The notes under the pieces: model-generated
What the model was told of the DNA's origin: nothing
What the model saw: the letters and a program-made list of their open reading frames with translations, nothing else
Database searches by the model: none
Assembly (NCBI GenBank): GCA_026394395.1
Contig: JAPKYK010000002.1
Location: forward strand, 62,001-126,000
Direction of reading: 5' to 3'
DNA from: Methanomassiliicoccales archaeon
GTDB lineage: Archaea > Thermoplasmatota > Thermoplasmata > Methanomassiliicoccales > UBA472
Length of the DNA: 64,000 nt
Translations under genes and position numbers: made by a program
Shown here: in pieces, positions 1-7,974 of the stretch
Numbering within the stretch: position 1 is the first letter of the stretch
Layout of the letters: every line of letters begins with the position of its first letter

Positions 1-348
1 GCCGAAGACAGCGGGGCCCTGGACATCATTGACCCGAGACCTTATGCGGTGGGGTCCATCAAGGCGCTGTACGACCGTTACAGGCACCTGGGGCCGATAC
101 TCCCGGCCATGGGCTACACCGACGAGCAGATCAAGGATATGGAGGAGACCATCAACCGCGCCGATTGCGACGTGGTCGTCGCCGGCACGCAGGTGGACCT
201 CCGCCGGATCATGAACGTCAACAAACCTATCGTCCGCGTGCGGTACGAGCTGGCGGAGATCGGTCATCCCAACCTGGAGGACGTCATCGACCAGGAACTT
301 GGGCCGATACTCTTCGCCTGCCACGACGGCTCCTGCAAGGTCAAATGA
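1..348 (+). CDS. Cyclic 2,3-diphosphoglycerate synthetase-like GTPase, C-terminal part
   Basis: The frame is open from base 1 to a TGA at 346-348, so this is the last 115 residues of a protein starting outside the window. The segment runs through 'DPRPYAVGSI', 'ILPAMGYTDEQI' and 'VVVAGTQVDLRRI' to a Cys-containing tail 'FACHDGSC'. This resembles the C-terminus of archaeal cyclic 2,3-diphosphoglycerate synthetase and its relatives, a P-loop GTPase-like family. In methanogens that enzyme makes an intracellular phosphate and thermoprotection solute from 2,3-DPG. The nucleotide-binding half is not visible, so the family call rests on the tail alone and the substrate is unproven. Confidence 0.6.
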   Translation, partial: AEDSGALDIIDPRPYAVGSIKALYDRYRHLGPILPAMGYTDEQIKDMEETINRADCDVVVAGTQVDLRRIMNVNKPIVRVRYELAEIGHPNLEDVIDQELGPILFACHDGSCKVK

Positions 349-355
349 CCTGCGG

Positions 356-943
356 TCACTTACGGTCCCGAAGCCAATTCAGGCCGTCCTGGGCCTGCTT
401 CTCCGTCTCGTAGATACCCATCTGCCTGCCCATCTCCACTGCGAACTCTGGATAAGCCTGTCCCTTTCCGGTGATGATGTTGCCGTCGACCGTCACATAC
501 TCGTTGGTGAAGACGGTCTTGAAGAACATCTCTCCCGGGTCGTCGATGCTGTGCGTGCACCTGCGTCCATCTAGAACGCCGGCGTAGGCCAGCCACCTCG
601 GTCCGCCACAGATGGCCGCCAGCTTGCCGCCTCTCTTGTTCACTGCTCTGATCAGCGATACAAGTACGTCGACCTTTTCCTTCATGGCCGGGTCGTTGAT
701 GATATCCAATGGATGCCCTCCGGGTATGACCAACAAGTCGACGTCGTCCGGGTCGACCTCCGTGGCGTCCATGTCGACAACGGTCCAAAGGTTCTCAAGA
801 GAGCGGCAAGGTTCCTTGCCGAGGCCGACCGTGGCGGTCCTTTTGTTCATGAGGTTGTTGGCTACAAATACTAGCTCGAAGCCAGCGTACCCGTCGTAGA
901 GCAGATAGAAGATCCTGGGTCGGTCTTTCTTTGTCTCTGTCAT
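356..943 (-). CDS. DJ-1/PfpI family protein
   Basis: A 195-residue protein with the class I glutamine-amidotransferase-like fold of DJ-1/PfpI. It shows 'LLVIPGGHPLD' and the nucleophile elbow 'AAICGGP', with the reactive Cys near residue 113. Members act as small-molecule deglycases, chaperones or peptidases, and the sequence does not say which. The start at 943 is supported by a strong ribosome binding site (GGAGGTGAGGTGA) directly before the ATG. That site overlaps the stop codon of the upstream zinc-ribbon gene (949-1131), so the two are probably cotranscribed. It converges with the preceding GTPase gene, leaving only 7 bases between the stops. Confidence 0.85.
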   Translation of the reverse strand: MTETKKDRPRIFYLLYDGYAGFELVFVANNLMNKRTATVGLGKEPCRSLENLWTVVDMDATEVDPDDVDLLVIPGGHPLDIINDPAMKEKVDVLVSLIRAVNKRGGKLAAICGGPRWLAYAGVLDGRRCTHSIDDPGEMFFKTVFTNEYVTVDGNIITGKGQAYPEFAVEMGRQMGIYETEKQAQDGLNWLRDRK

Positions 944-948
944 TCACC

Positions 949-1131
949 TCACCTCCAGAACTTACGTTGCGAGTTGCGTTTGGAATCCCCGAACAATCTC
1001 GACCATCGACTTGGGATATCCTTCCGTTCGATGTCCGTACCGCCGCAGAGCGGGCAACGCTCCAACCTGAGCTCGGTGCTCACCTCGAAATCGTGGCCGC
1101 TCGCGCAATGCCAGGCGATCTTTCGTTCCAT
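949..1131 (-). CDS. Small zinc-ribbon protein
   Basis: About 60 residues starting at the ATG of 'MERKIAWHC'. The frame can be extended to 1194, but the longer start would run into the promoter of the divergent pirin gene. The pattern 'WHCASGHDF' followed by 'RCPLCGGTD' is a single zinc knuckle with Cys, His and a CxxC pair, and the C-terminus is basic. Its stop lies inside the ribosome binding site of the DJ-1/PfpI gene, so they form a two-gene operon. The function is unknown. A nucleic-acid or protein-binding accessory role would be usual for such proteins. Confidence 0.6.
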   Translation of the reverse strand: MERKIAWHCASGHDFEVSTELRLERCPLCGGTDIERKDIPSRWSRLFGDSKRNSQRKFWR

Positions 1132-1206
1132 TTGCCCGCACCCTTCCGACACCTCATTGGCGGCAGGCGATTTATTCATATCCCCACACGTCACATATTA
1201 TCGTTC

Positions 1207-1920
1207 ATGACCGTTTCCAGGAAGGTGGCCAAGACCATCGCCGGTCCACCTACCAGCAACGGTGCCGGTGTGAAGCTCATCAGGATGTTCAGCCGGGACG
1301 AAGCGAAGATGATGGACCCCTTCCTCATGCTGGACCTCTTCGGCTCCGACCGCCCCAAGGATTACATGGCCGGTTTCCCTATGCACCCTCACCGGGGCAT
1401 CGAGACGGTCACCTATATGCTGGAAGGACGCGTGGACCACCGAGACAGCCTGGGGAACGAGGGGACAATCGGCCCCGGGGACGTGCAATGGATGACCGCC
1501 GGGAGCGGGATATTGCACGAGGAGATGCCCCAGCTGGGGGAGGGACGGTTAAAAGGGTTTCAGCTGTGGGTGAACCTTCCCCACACCAGCAAAATGATTC
1601 CCCCGAAATACCGGGAAATCAAGCGCAACGATATACCTATATCCGGCGTCAAGAACATCTTCGTGGTGGTGTACGACGGGGCGGTCAAGCTAGGCGAGGA
1701 GAGGAAGGACGTGGCGTCCGGCAACCTAGCGCTGTTCGGTCCCGGTGACAAGGTCAGGATGGAAGTGGGCAAGAAGGCGGCGAAGTTCCTGGTGGTGTCC
1801 GGGGTTCCCTTGCGGGAACCGATCGCCTGGAGCGGGTCAATCGTCATGAATACCACCGAGGAGCTGAACCAGGCCTTAGCCGAACTGGAGGACGGTTCGT
1901 TCATCAGGAAGAACAGGTGA
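1207..1920 (+). CDS. Pirin family cupin protein
   Basis: A 237-residue bicupin. The N-terminal cupin carries the pirin metal site: 'HPHRGIETVTYML' supplies two His, and 'GSGILHEEMP' supplies the third His and the Glu. The second cupin (from about residue 150) lacks a matching set of ligands, as is usual. Pirins bind Fe(II) or another divalent metal. Some act as quercetin dioxygenases and others as redox-sensing partners. The ATG at 1207 was chosen because 'MTVSRKVAKTIAGPP' starts the family's usual N-terminus and an AT-rich TATA-like stretch (about 1170-1180) lies upstream. The longer open frame upstream covers the divergent zinc-ribbon gene. Confidence 0.85.
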   Translation: MTVSRKVAKTIAGPPTSNGAGVKLIRMFSRDEAKMMDPFLMLDLFGSDRPKDYMAGFPMHPHRGIETVTYMLEGRVDHRDSLGNEGTIGPGDVQWMTAGSGILHEEMPQLGEGRLKGFQLWVNLPHTSKMIPPKYREIKRNDIPISGVKNIFVVVYDGAVKLGEERKDVASGNLALFGPGDKVRMEVGKKAAKFLVVSGVPLREPIAWSGSIVMNTTEELNQALAELEDGSFIRKNR

Positions 1921-2004
1921 CCCGCTGAGAGCGCACGTTCTATTTTCCCAATCGCCCCTCTCATTGGCAAATTTATTATGGTCATTCCGCCATCGCCGAA
2001 GCAC

Positions 2005-2088
2005 GCGGGGGTAGCCAAGCTTGGCCAACGGCGCAGGACTTAAGATTCTGTCCCTAGCGGTTCAAGGGTTCGAATCCCTTCCCCCGCA
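2005..2088 (+). tRNA. tRNA-Leu (TAA)
   Basis: The acceptor stem GCGGGGG pairs with CCCCCGC. The anticodon stem CAGGA/TTCTG encloses the loop CTTAAGA with anticodon TAA. A long variable arm (class II tRNA) is followed by a T arm with GGTTCGAATCC. Discriminator A is followed by an encoded CCA at 2089-2091. A degraded copy of its 3' half occurs at 3461-3504, suggesting this tRNA once served as an integration site. Confidence 0.95.
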
Positions 2089-2166
2089 CCATCAATCAAA
2101 GGTTTTATTTCGTCTGGTATGCTAGGATTATCAATCTTTTAACATAAAAATGAAAGGGGGAAATAC

Positions 2167-2319
2167 CTGGGTCTGTTCGGGCTTGTGTCATCGTTCGGCT
2201 GGTTCGGCTCGACCTTCATAGGCGACATTCTGTACGACACGTATGATAACGGATGGATGATGTGCGGTATACTGGCGTTCCTTGGCCTAGTAATGGCGGT
2301 GGGAATGCTCCCGTTCTGA
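2167..2319 (+). pseudogene. MFS transporter C-terminal fragment
   Basis: Fifty open codons end in TGA at 2317-2319 and have no start codon in frame. The translation holds a helix 'GLFGLVSSFGWFGSTFIGD', a short linker with 'YDTYDNGWMM', and a final hydrophobic helix ending 'VGMLPF'. This looks like the last transmembrane helices of a major facilitator transporter. The upstream sequence back to the tRNA-Leu is AT-rich and noncoding. The fragment lies in the debris between tRNA-Leu and its partial copy, consistent with a decayed insertion. The family call is by pattern only. Confidence 0.5.
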
Positions 2320-2447
2320 GCACACATGAGGGTCAAGGCCGCCAAGGTAAACGATTAAGTCAGTCTGGTTCAGATAGTCAACATACGCTTTTTAGACCGG
2401 TTTAATTAACTTTAACATCTAAATATCTCTATTCTCCACAGATAACT

Positions 2448-2597
2448 ATGAGCGATATGAAAAAGAAAAAGAAGGGAGCGGGTGAACCCCCGGCGAACAA
2501 TAATCGGTCAGATCACAGGAATTCGAAGCCCTCATCCTCCGTTGTAAGCGCGGTCAACAATTCTAACCAGAATAAAGGATCGAAGAGCAAGAAGTAA
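2448..2597 (+). CDS. Small Lys/Ser/Asn-rich basic protein
   Basis: A 49-residue frame starting 'MSDMKKKKKGAGEPP', with a Ser/Asn-rich middle and a Lys-rich end 'KGSKSKK'. It looks disordered and very basic, with no Cys and no hydrophobic segment. A TATA-like stretch (about 2423-2429) lies 20-25 bases before the ATG, which would suit a leaderless or short-leader transcript. No family is recognised. It lies within the tRNA-Leu-bounded debris region, so it may be a leftover of a mobile element or an orphan small gene. Confidence 0.4.
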   Translation: MSDMKKKKKGAGEPPANNNRSDHRNSKPSSSVVSAVNNSNQNKGSKSKK

Positions 2598-2820
2598 AAA
2601 AACGCATCCGATGAGATTTCCCAGATGAGGATAATTTTACGGATGATCATTTTTATTATGTCCGATCACTGAAATTATATCCCTGACCTTTGATCATTGG
2701 CTAGAAGGTCGAAGGCAGGGCAAACGGCAAGCATCATTAGATGAAAAGGGTCATTTTGAATAATTGTATACTACCCCTGCACTTGAATTTTTAATCCAAC
2801 AAGAACATGACTGTATTAAA

Positions 2821-2849
2821 TAAAAAATGAAAAGGGCTTTTTCAGCCCT
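2821..2849 (-). terminator. Terminator of the TerB-like gene
   Basis: Read on the minus strand, AGGGCT (2844-2849) pairs with AGCCCT (2833-2838) and is followed by TTTTCATTTTTT. The hairpin begins inside the last codons of the TerB-like gene and its T-rich tail lies just beyond the stop. Confidence 0.55.
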
Positions 2850-3282
2850 TGCTCTTGATCATCATGACCTCGATGATCTTGACCGCCTCGTCCTCCGGGA
2901 CGCCGAGGGTCTGCTGTATCTTGGTCAGCAGCTTCTTCTCCTCCTCGACAATGTCCCCATCGGCGAGAGCCAGGTCGGTAGCCACGGCGAAGGCGGTCGC
3001 CTTGAGCTCCTCAGGCAGTGACTCCTTCGACATCATGACCAAGGCGTCCACGCCCTGGCGCTTTATGATGTTGATTAGCTTGTTGAGCATAGAAGACATC
3101 TGATGCTCGTTGTATCCGGAGAACATCTTCGTCCTCAGGAGCGCCATGTACAGTCCGTGTGCCTCTTCGTCGGTTATGACCCCATCAGCCGCGATCGAGG
3201 CCAGGCTAACACCGGCGAACGCCTCTTCCTTGCTCAGCTTTACTTTCTCATCCTTCGAGCCAAATTTATCGAACAGACCCAT
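2842..3282 (-). CDS. TerB-like (tellurite-resistance family) protein
   Basis: A 146-residue, largely helical protein. 'AGVSLASIAADGVITDEEA' near residue 25 and 'DLALADGDIVEEEKKLL' near residue 105 are the two acidic, pseudo-repeated metal-binding helix-loop segments typical of TerB domains. TerB modules occur in stress and membrane-associated complexes. The standalone archaeal forms have no known role and there is no evidence for actual tellurite resistance here. The N-terminus 'MGLFDKFGSKDEK' is amphipathic and may touch the membrane. It is monocistronic, with its own terminator at the 3' end. Confidence 0.75.
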   Translation of the reverse strand: MGLFDKFGSKDEKVKLSKEEAFAGVSLASIAADGVITDEEAHGLYMALLRTKMFSGYNEHQMSSMLNKLINIIKRQGVDALVMMSKESLPEELKATAFAVATDLALADGDIVEEEKKLLTKIQQTLGVPEDEAVKIIEVMMIKSKG

Positions 3283-3460
3283 GATTTTCCCTCATTTCCG
3301 TTTAATCCATGCTAAATTGTTCAAAGCGATCCATTTTCTCTGAACGTTTTAACCCACGTTGGATTTTTAGCCTTGAATAACTAGTCTTCAATATAGCTAT
3401 CGATAATACAATATGGCCTCATGCAATCGTTACATGTATCTTTGGTCACTAGAGGAAAGG

Positions 3461-3504
3461 GATCCTGTCCTTTGTGGTTCAAGGGTTCCAATCCTTTTTC
3501 CACG
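3461..3504 (+). repeat. Degraded partial copy of tRNA-Leu 3' half (possible att remnant)
   Basis: This 44-base stretch aligns without gaps to bases 2044-2087 of the intact tRNA-Leu gene, with roughly three quarters of positions matching. It preserves the T-arm core GGTTCAAGGGTT. Most differences are C-to-T changes, as expected of decay. No 5' half is present. Such a 3'-end copy downstream of an intact tRNA is the classic trace of an integrated element whose integrase has been lost. The rest of the 391-base gap (3283-3673) shows no gene. Confidence 0.6.
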
Positions 3505-3673
3505 ATCTTGATCTCATAAATTAATAACGAACCTCATCTCGAACCATCGGGTCCAGATGGGTGACGGTGACCTACTAAAAATTTCTGTCTAATTATACGG
3601 TATTTGATTAACAAATTAATATGGGTACTATCAATTGATACAGATACCGACTTATTGGAGAAAAGGTGAGCAT

Positions 3674-4081
3674 ATGAAGAAAAAGAAAGGATTTTCTGAA
3701 AATTTAGAAAAAGAAACAAGGAACAACGCTGATTTCCGTCGGGTCCTTTACACAGGTAAGTTCAGCCAACTTGTTCTGATGAACTTGAAGCCAGGTGAAG
3801 ATATCGGCGAGGAGGTCCATGATACCGTCGATCAGTTCTTCAGGTTCGAGGAGGGCGAGGGCAAGGTCGTCATCGATGGCGTTGAGAACCTGGTCAAGGA
3901 TGGCAGCGGGGTCATCGTTCCCTCGGGAGCAAGGCACAACGTGATCAATACCTCCTCAAAAAAGAACCTTAAGTTGTACACCATCTATTCGCCGCCCGAG
4001 CACATCGACAAGGTAGTCAGACACACAAAGGCCGATGCGCTCAAAGAGCCGGAAGAGTACGACGGCAAACCTACTGAGTGA
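3674..4081 (+). CDS. Cupin-domain protein
   Basis: A 135-residue single-domain cupin. It shows 'LMNLKPGEDIGEEVHD', then 'QFFRFEEGEGKVVIDG' and the second cupin motif 'VIVPSGARHNVINTS'. Metal ligands can be assigned tentatively to Glu, His and the later His. Related proteins, often annotated as mannose-6-phosphate-isomerase-like cupins, bind a divalent metal, but the substrate is unknown. The ATG at 3674 was chosen because AAAAGGTGAGCAT precedes it as a good ribosome binding site. The codons upstream to 3635 are AT-rich and unlike coding sequence. It stands alone between AT-rich gaps. Confidence 0.75.
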   Translation: MKKKKGFSENLEKETRNNADFRRVLYTGKFSQLVLMNLKPGEDIGEEVHDTVDQFFRFEEGEGKVVIDGVENLVKDGSGVIVPSGARHNVINTSSKKNLKLYTIYSPPEHIDKVVRHTKADALKEPEEYDGKPTE

Positions 4082-4389
4082 AGAGTTGATCAAAAACCTT
4101 TTCCAATTATTTCCTTTGTTTATTAGAATAATATTGGGAATTATTTGTCATCCCCATACTTGTTGGCAATAATTAACGGAACGATGGCTATCATAGGGTT
4201 CGAGGATCTTCCCTATACCATCATGCTTTGGTTTAAAGGAAATACCGTTGAAAAAGCGACGCTATTATTTTTGTCATTCTGAAATATATAACGAAATAAT
4301 CATCAAAAAGCCATTAAAACCTTTATTAAGCAGGCGAAATCCATCTATTCCGTATCGAAGCGAGCTATCGTAACAAAATGGGGTGTCGA
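4082..4389. other. AT-rich intergenic region
   Basis: About 310 AT-rich bases with no supported gene. TATA-like stretches at about 4286-4291 and 4320-4328 are the likely promoter of the LRR surface-protein gene that follows, which would have a leader of about 40-80 bases. Confidence 0.4.
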
Positions 4390-5610
4390 ATGAAACTGAG
4401 GTCTGGAATTTCTGTACTATCCACGATTGTAGTGCTTATGCTTCTATTTGGAGCGTTCTTCGTTGTGGCCATAGACTCAGTGGCCGCTGCTCAGGACGGC
4501 GACTATATCTATACAACGGGAGGCAGTCCCACCGTTGCCACGATCACGGGATACTCCGGAGCCGGCGGTTCGATCGTCATCCCCTCCACGCTTGGTGTGT
4601 ATGCCACAGCGGCCATCGGAGATGGCGCGTTCGAATATTGGGAGACCATCACTTCCGTGACCATACCCAGCAGCGTCACCTCGATTGGGAATGGGGCGTT
4701 CCAATACTGCGCCAACCTGACCTCCGTGACCATACCCAGCAGCGTAACCTCGATCGGGGCCTGGGCGTTCGCTTATTGCACCTCTCTAACTTCCGTGACC
4801 ATACCCAACGGCGTCACCTCGATCGGGAGCAATGCGTTCGCCTTATGTACCGCCCTTACCTCCATCACCATTCCGAACAGCGTCACGTCCATCGGGGGCT
4901 TTTCGTTCTCCCAATGCACCAACCTGACATCGATGACCATCGGAAGTGGCGTTACGACCATCGGGATAGCGGCGTTCTCCTACTGCACATCCCTGACCTC
5001 CGTGGCCATCCCCGGCAATGTCACCTCAATCGGGAAAAATGCGTTCCAGTACTGCGCCAACCTAACTTCGATATCGTTCAAAGGGTTGATCCCCCCGACC
5101 AACATTGGTGTGAATTGGATATTAGAAACCAACGCGGGATTACTGGGTCACGCATACAACCGATCTAGCTTTCCCGTTCCTGGAGACTATTATTATGGAT
5201 TAATGATGGGTATGTACAATCCCGTCCCTCCCCAAGCTCCCACCGATCTCTCGGCCACTCTGGATGACGAACAGGCGATCCTGGCATGGGTCGCTCCAGC
5301 GGACAACGGCTGGAACGCCATCACCAGCTACAATGTCTATCGTTCCAATACCGAGAACGGGACCTACGTCCTTGTGGCCTCGCTCTCCAACACGACCTAT
5401 AACGATACCGGCCTGAGCGACGGCCATACATATTGGTACAAGGTGGCTGCGGTGAACGTAGCCGGCGAGGGGCACCAAAGCTCTGTGGCCTCAGTCGTCC
5501 TGCCCGAATCCAGCATAATCAGCGACAACATGATGCTGATATTGGGGGCAGTGATCGCGATTGTTCTGCTATTGGTTGTGGCGTTCCTGTTCATGCGTCG
5601 GAAGAAGTGA
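4390..5610 (+). CDS. BspA-type leucine-rich-repeat surface protein with Fn3 domain
   Basis: A 406-residue secreted, membrane-anchored protein. An N-terminal signal helix (residues 6-32) is followed by about eight BspA/TpLRR repeats of 23 residues with the cores 'LTSVTIPSSVTSIG' and 'NAFQYC' (to about residue 235). A fibronectin type III domain follows (about 275-375, 'PTDLSATLDDEQAILAW'), then a C-terminal TM helix and the basic stop-transfer 'MRRKK'. BspA-like repeats act in adhesion or protein binding. The second ATG (4390) was chosen because GGGGTG sits 6 bases upstream. Every repeat has a conserved Cys, unusual for an outward-facing protein unless the cysteines are buried or disulfide-bonded. 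Confidence 0.85.
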   Translation: MKLRSGISVLSTIVVLMLLFGAFFVVAIDSVAAAQDGDYIYTTGGSPTVATITGYSGAGGSIVIPSTLGVYATAAIGDGAFEYWETITSVTIPSSVTSIGNGAFQYCANLTSVTIPSSVTSIGAWAFAYCTSLTSVTIPNGVTSIGSNAFALCTALTSITIPNSVTSIGGFSFSQCTNLTSMTIGSGVTTIGIAAFSYCTSLTSVAIPGNVTSIGKNAFQYCANLTSISFKGLIPPTNIGVNWILETNAGLLGHAYNRSSFPVPGDYYYGLMMGMYNPVPPQAPTDLSATLDDEQAILAWVAPADNGWNAITSYNVYRSNTENGTYVLVASLSNTTYNDTGLSDGHTYWYKVAAVNVAGEGHQSSVASVVLPESSIISDNMMLILGAVIAIVLLLVVAFLFMRRKK

Positions 5611-5745
5611 ACATCGCCTGAACAAAACCCTTCCTAATATCAATTGTCCATGGACCGATGCTAACCTTAAAGGTCGATTGTCCGGACCAGCGCCGACCAT
5701 GGCATAACCGTTCAACAGAACACGATCCCGATCTTCAAGGCCAGA

Positions 5746-5949
5746 TCAGGCCTTCCAGAGTTCGTCGGTGACGATTTCCTTATTATCATCCAATCGCACG
5801 ATGTCGACGAAGACGTACTTGCCCACAGGGATGCCGATCTCCTTCAAGCGCTTCATGGTCGTCCTCTTGGAGTCCTCGTTGTTCTCGCATTCGATGGTCC
5901 CGCTGGTGATCTGTCCAGACCAGTTTATCTTGTACTCATACTTGAACAT
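5746..5949 (-). CDS. Small conserved-looking protein, unknown function
   Basis: A 67-residue protein starting 'MFKYEYKINWSG'. It has an even mix of charged and beta-prone residues and no Cys or TM segment. It looks like a compact alpha/beta domain, with the segment 'KYVFVDIVRLDDNKE' strand-like. The ATG has a GGGGACGATC ribosome binding site and a TATA-like TTTTTTATAG further upstream, which support expression. No family is recognised. Confidence 0.55.
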   Translation of the reverse strand: MFKYEYKINWSGQITSGTIECENNEDSKRTTMKRLKEIGIPVGKYVFVDIVRLDDNKEIVTDELWKA

Positions 5950-6081
5950 CTGATCGTCCCCGTGAATGCACCATCTATAAAAAATATTTATTATTTATTC
6001 AATCGTACCAGGGTTGTTTTATTATTTATAAATAATCATAATATTTTACACTTCATTCAGATAGTATCCCAACCTCTTCGT

Positions 6082-7284
6082 TCAATCCCTTTCGAAGAAG
6101 ACCTTCTTGTCCTTTATTTTCCACCAGGTATGCAACATGAGCCCCCAGCCGACAAGGCTGAGCGCCATGCCCAATAGCCAGACCCAAGGCTCGTCCGAGA
6201 CCGGGGCCATCCCATTTCCAGTAATGGTCATGGAGGCGAAGAGCGGGACGATCACGGCGAAAAGCTTCAGCATGGTCTTCCGGTCCTCCAAACCCCACAT
6301 CATCAGCAGGGTGATGGGCATGATGAAATAGGCCATCAGGATTTTCGGGTAGAACAAGAAGAAGACCATAATCACTAGAGCCGATCCCTGCCAAAGCGTC
6401 AATTTCCATTTGAACGCCAGCATGGTGGCGCCGCCCAGCCCGACCAGCGCCAACGTCATCCCGGCCCATCCCGGCAGGCCGTATCCCAATTTGCCAAGGT
6501 AGTGCCAGGGGCTGATTGAAGAACCGCCGGTGGGGCTGTCCGGATTGCCGAGGAAATAGTAGCGGAAGGATGGCAACTGGTCCGGAAAGAGGATCATCAA
6601 CGGCACAAGAATGAGCAAGGCCAGACCGACGAAGGAGACCAATATGGCAATGCGGTTCCTGCGGTCTGCCTGGAGGAACATCCAGGGCACCAGCAGCACA
6701 TTGAACATCTTTGTGAGCACTCCGACCAGCGAAGTGACGCCGGAAGCCCAGCCCCTTCCGAGGTGCAACAGCACCAGGGGCAGGAGGAAAAGGAAGGTGG
6801 TTATCGCTTCGTCCTGCACCCCGATGGCGAACTCCATCAGGCACAACGGGTACGCCAGATAGGCCAAGCCGGCCATCATGGCCTTGCGCTCGTCATGCTG
6901 GCGGAACCCCAGGTACAGCAACAGCGACGTCAGAATGGAAAAGAAGGCGAAGAACACCTGGTAGGACAGGGTCGAGCCCCCGGTCAACTGAGGCACTACG
7001 AACATGTACATGATCAGCGGCGGCGACTCCGAGGTGAAGTCCACGTAAGGTATCTTGCCGTCCAGAATGGACTCTCCCCGAAAACGGTAGAAAGACAGGT
7101 CGGAGTTCTCGCTGAAGACATCACTAAAGAAATGGCGCAGCACCAGCGCATCGAGCGCTATGGTCGCACCGTAAAGAACGCAACCTATGATGATCAGGGC
7201 AAGCACGCGGCGTCTGAGGTCTCCGGTGAGGGTCCAATCTATCACCCTATCCATGAGCCCCTTGCCGTCTGGGTCATCCGTCAT
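6082..7284 (-). CDS. Polytopic GT-C-type membrane glycosyltransferase
   Basis: A 400-residue integral membrane protein with about 10 predicted TM helices. After the first helix comes an outward loop with 'DLSFYRFRGESILDGKIPYVDF', which resembles the acidic loop of GT-C/DUF2029 mannosyltransferases that use polyprenyl-phosphate sugars. The charged cytoplasmic loop 'FRQHDERKAM' follows. It likely adds a sugar on the outer face, in S-layer N-glycosylation or glycolipid synthesis. Donor and acceptor are unknown. It has no operon partner, since the neighbours are separate transcription units. Confidence 0.65.
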   Translation of the reverse strand: MTDDPDGKGLMDRVIDWTLTGDLRRRVLALIIIGCVLYGATIALDALVLRHFFSDVFSENSDLSFYRFRGESILDGKIPYVDFTSESPPLIMYMFVVPQLTGGSTLSYQVFFAFFSILTSLLLYLGFRQHDERKAMMAGLAYLAYPLCLMEFAIGVQDEAITTFLFLLPLVLLHLGRGWASGVTSLVGVLTKMFNVLLVPWMFLQADRRNRIAILVSFVGLALLILVPLMILFPDQLPSFRYYFLGNPDSPTGGSSISPWHYLGKLGYGLPGWAGMTLALVGLGGATMLAFKWKLTLWQGSALVIMVFFLFYPKILMAYFIMPITLLMMWGLEDRKTMLKLFAVIVPLFASMTITGNGMAPVSDEPWVWLLGMALSLVGWGLMLHTWWKIKDKKVFFERD

Positions 7285-7384
7285 CTTCTATAGGCCCCCT
7301 GCCCCTGCCATATTGCGGACTACATGCGGTTTCCTGATATTTGATTTAGTGGCCAGTTATGAGGGTGTTCAGCGCTGGGCTGGT

Positions 7385-7768
7385 TCAAGACCGGATGAAC
7401 TTCAGGTAAGCGATGCCTTCCAACCGGTACATCTTGTCCAATAGGTCGTTTATCTCCTTGGCATCCCCGCTCAGCATCATCATGTTCATGCACTTGTGAT
7501 TTCCCAGGTGATTGTGCACGTGGGTCCTGATCAGCGGATGGTTGTCGTGATAGATGTCATGGATCGAGCCGGAGGCGCAGGCGTCGTTCACCATGATCAG
7601 GACGCCATCGACCGAGCCGACCATGGTCCGCCGTTCGTTGTTCTCCGCCAGAAGCGTCCGCATGGCTGCCCGTATGGCCTCGGAACGGCCGGTGAAGCCC
7701 AGTTCCTTCTGCAGGAACGCCAGGTCCTCCACGTTCTTGTCGGTCAGGGATACGCTTATGATAGGCAT
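7385..7768 (-). CDS. nikR: NikR-type metal-responsive transcription regulator
   Basis: A 127-residue protein with an N-terminal ribbon-helix-helix DNA-binding domain ('ISVSLTDKNVEDLAFL', 'GRSEAIRAAMR') and a C-terminal ACT-like metal domain. The metal domain carries 'HTHVHNHL' and 'NHKCMNMMML', matching the His-His-Cys nickel site of NikR. NikR tetramers repress nickel uptake genes when nickel binds. The gene is divergent from a metal ABC transporter across a 206-base intergenic region with two GTTATTAAC sequences. This suggests it controls that transporter and itself. Confidence 0.85.
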   Translation of the reverse strand: MPIISVSLTDKNVEDLAFLQKELGFTGRSEAIRAAMRTLLAENNERRTMVGSVDGVLIMVNDACASGSIHDIYHDNHPLIRTHVHNHLGNHKCMNMMMLSGDAKEINDLLDKMYRLEGIAYLKFIRS

Positions 7769-7974
7769 CGGAATGAGAAATGTTATTAACTATTATTTAA
7801 AGTTGTGATTAATGATTATTAATGACATCATCTTCATTTTCAAAATTATTATAGAAATCCAGCATCAGATGTTCAAATGGAACTGAGCAATATCATCAGA
7901 AGCGAAAAAGGATTTAATTAATAAATAAATGCGATAATGTTATTAACCTCCTCAATATACCAATTGTTGGGACA
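7769..7974. promoter_or_regulatory. Divergent promoter region between nikR and the metal ABC operon
   Basis: An AT-rich region holding both start regions. The 12-mer AATGTTATTAAC occurs at 7779-7790, just before nikR, and at 7936-7947, about 28 bases before the transporter start. Each includes the near-palindrome GTTA-T-TAAC. The position in front of both divergent genes makes it a candidate NikR operator. This is inference, since archaeal NikR sites are not well defined. Confidence 0.45.

Noticed and set aside
2139-2345. 68-codon open frame on the minus strand
   Set aside because: It lies opposite the MFS fragment, has no ribosome binding site or TATA in place, and its translation has no recognisable feature.
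6053-6844. 263-codon minus-strand frame overlapping the GT-C gene
   Set aside because: It shifts frame against a well-formed multi-helix membrane protein and is Pro/Arg/Gly-rich, typical of a shadow frame.
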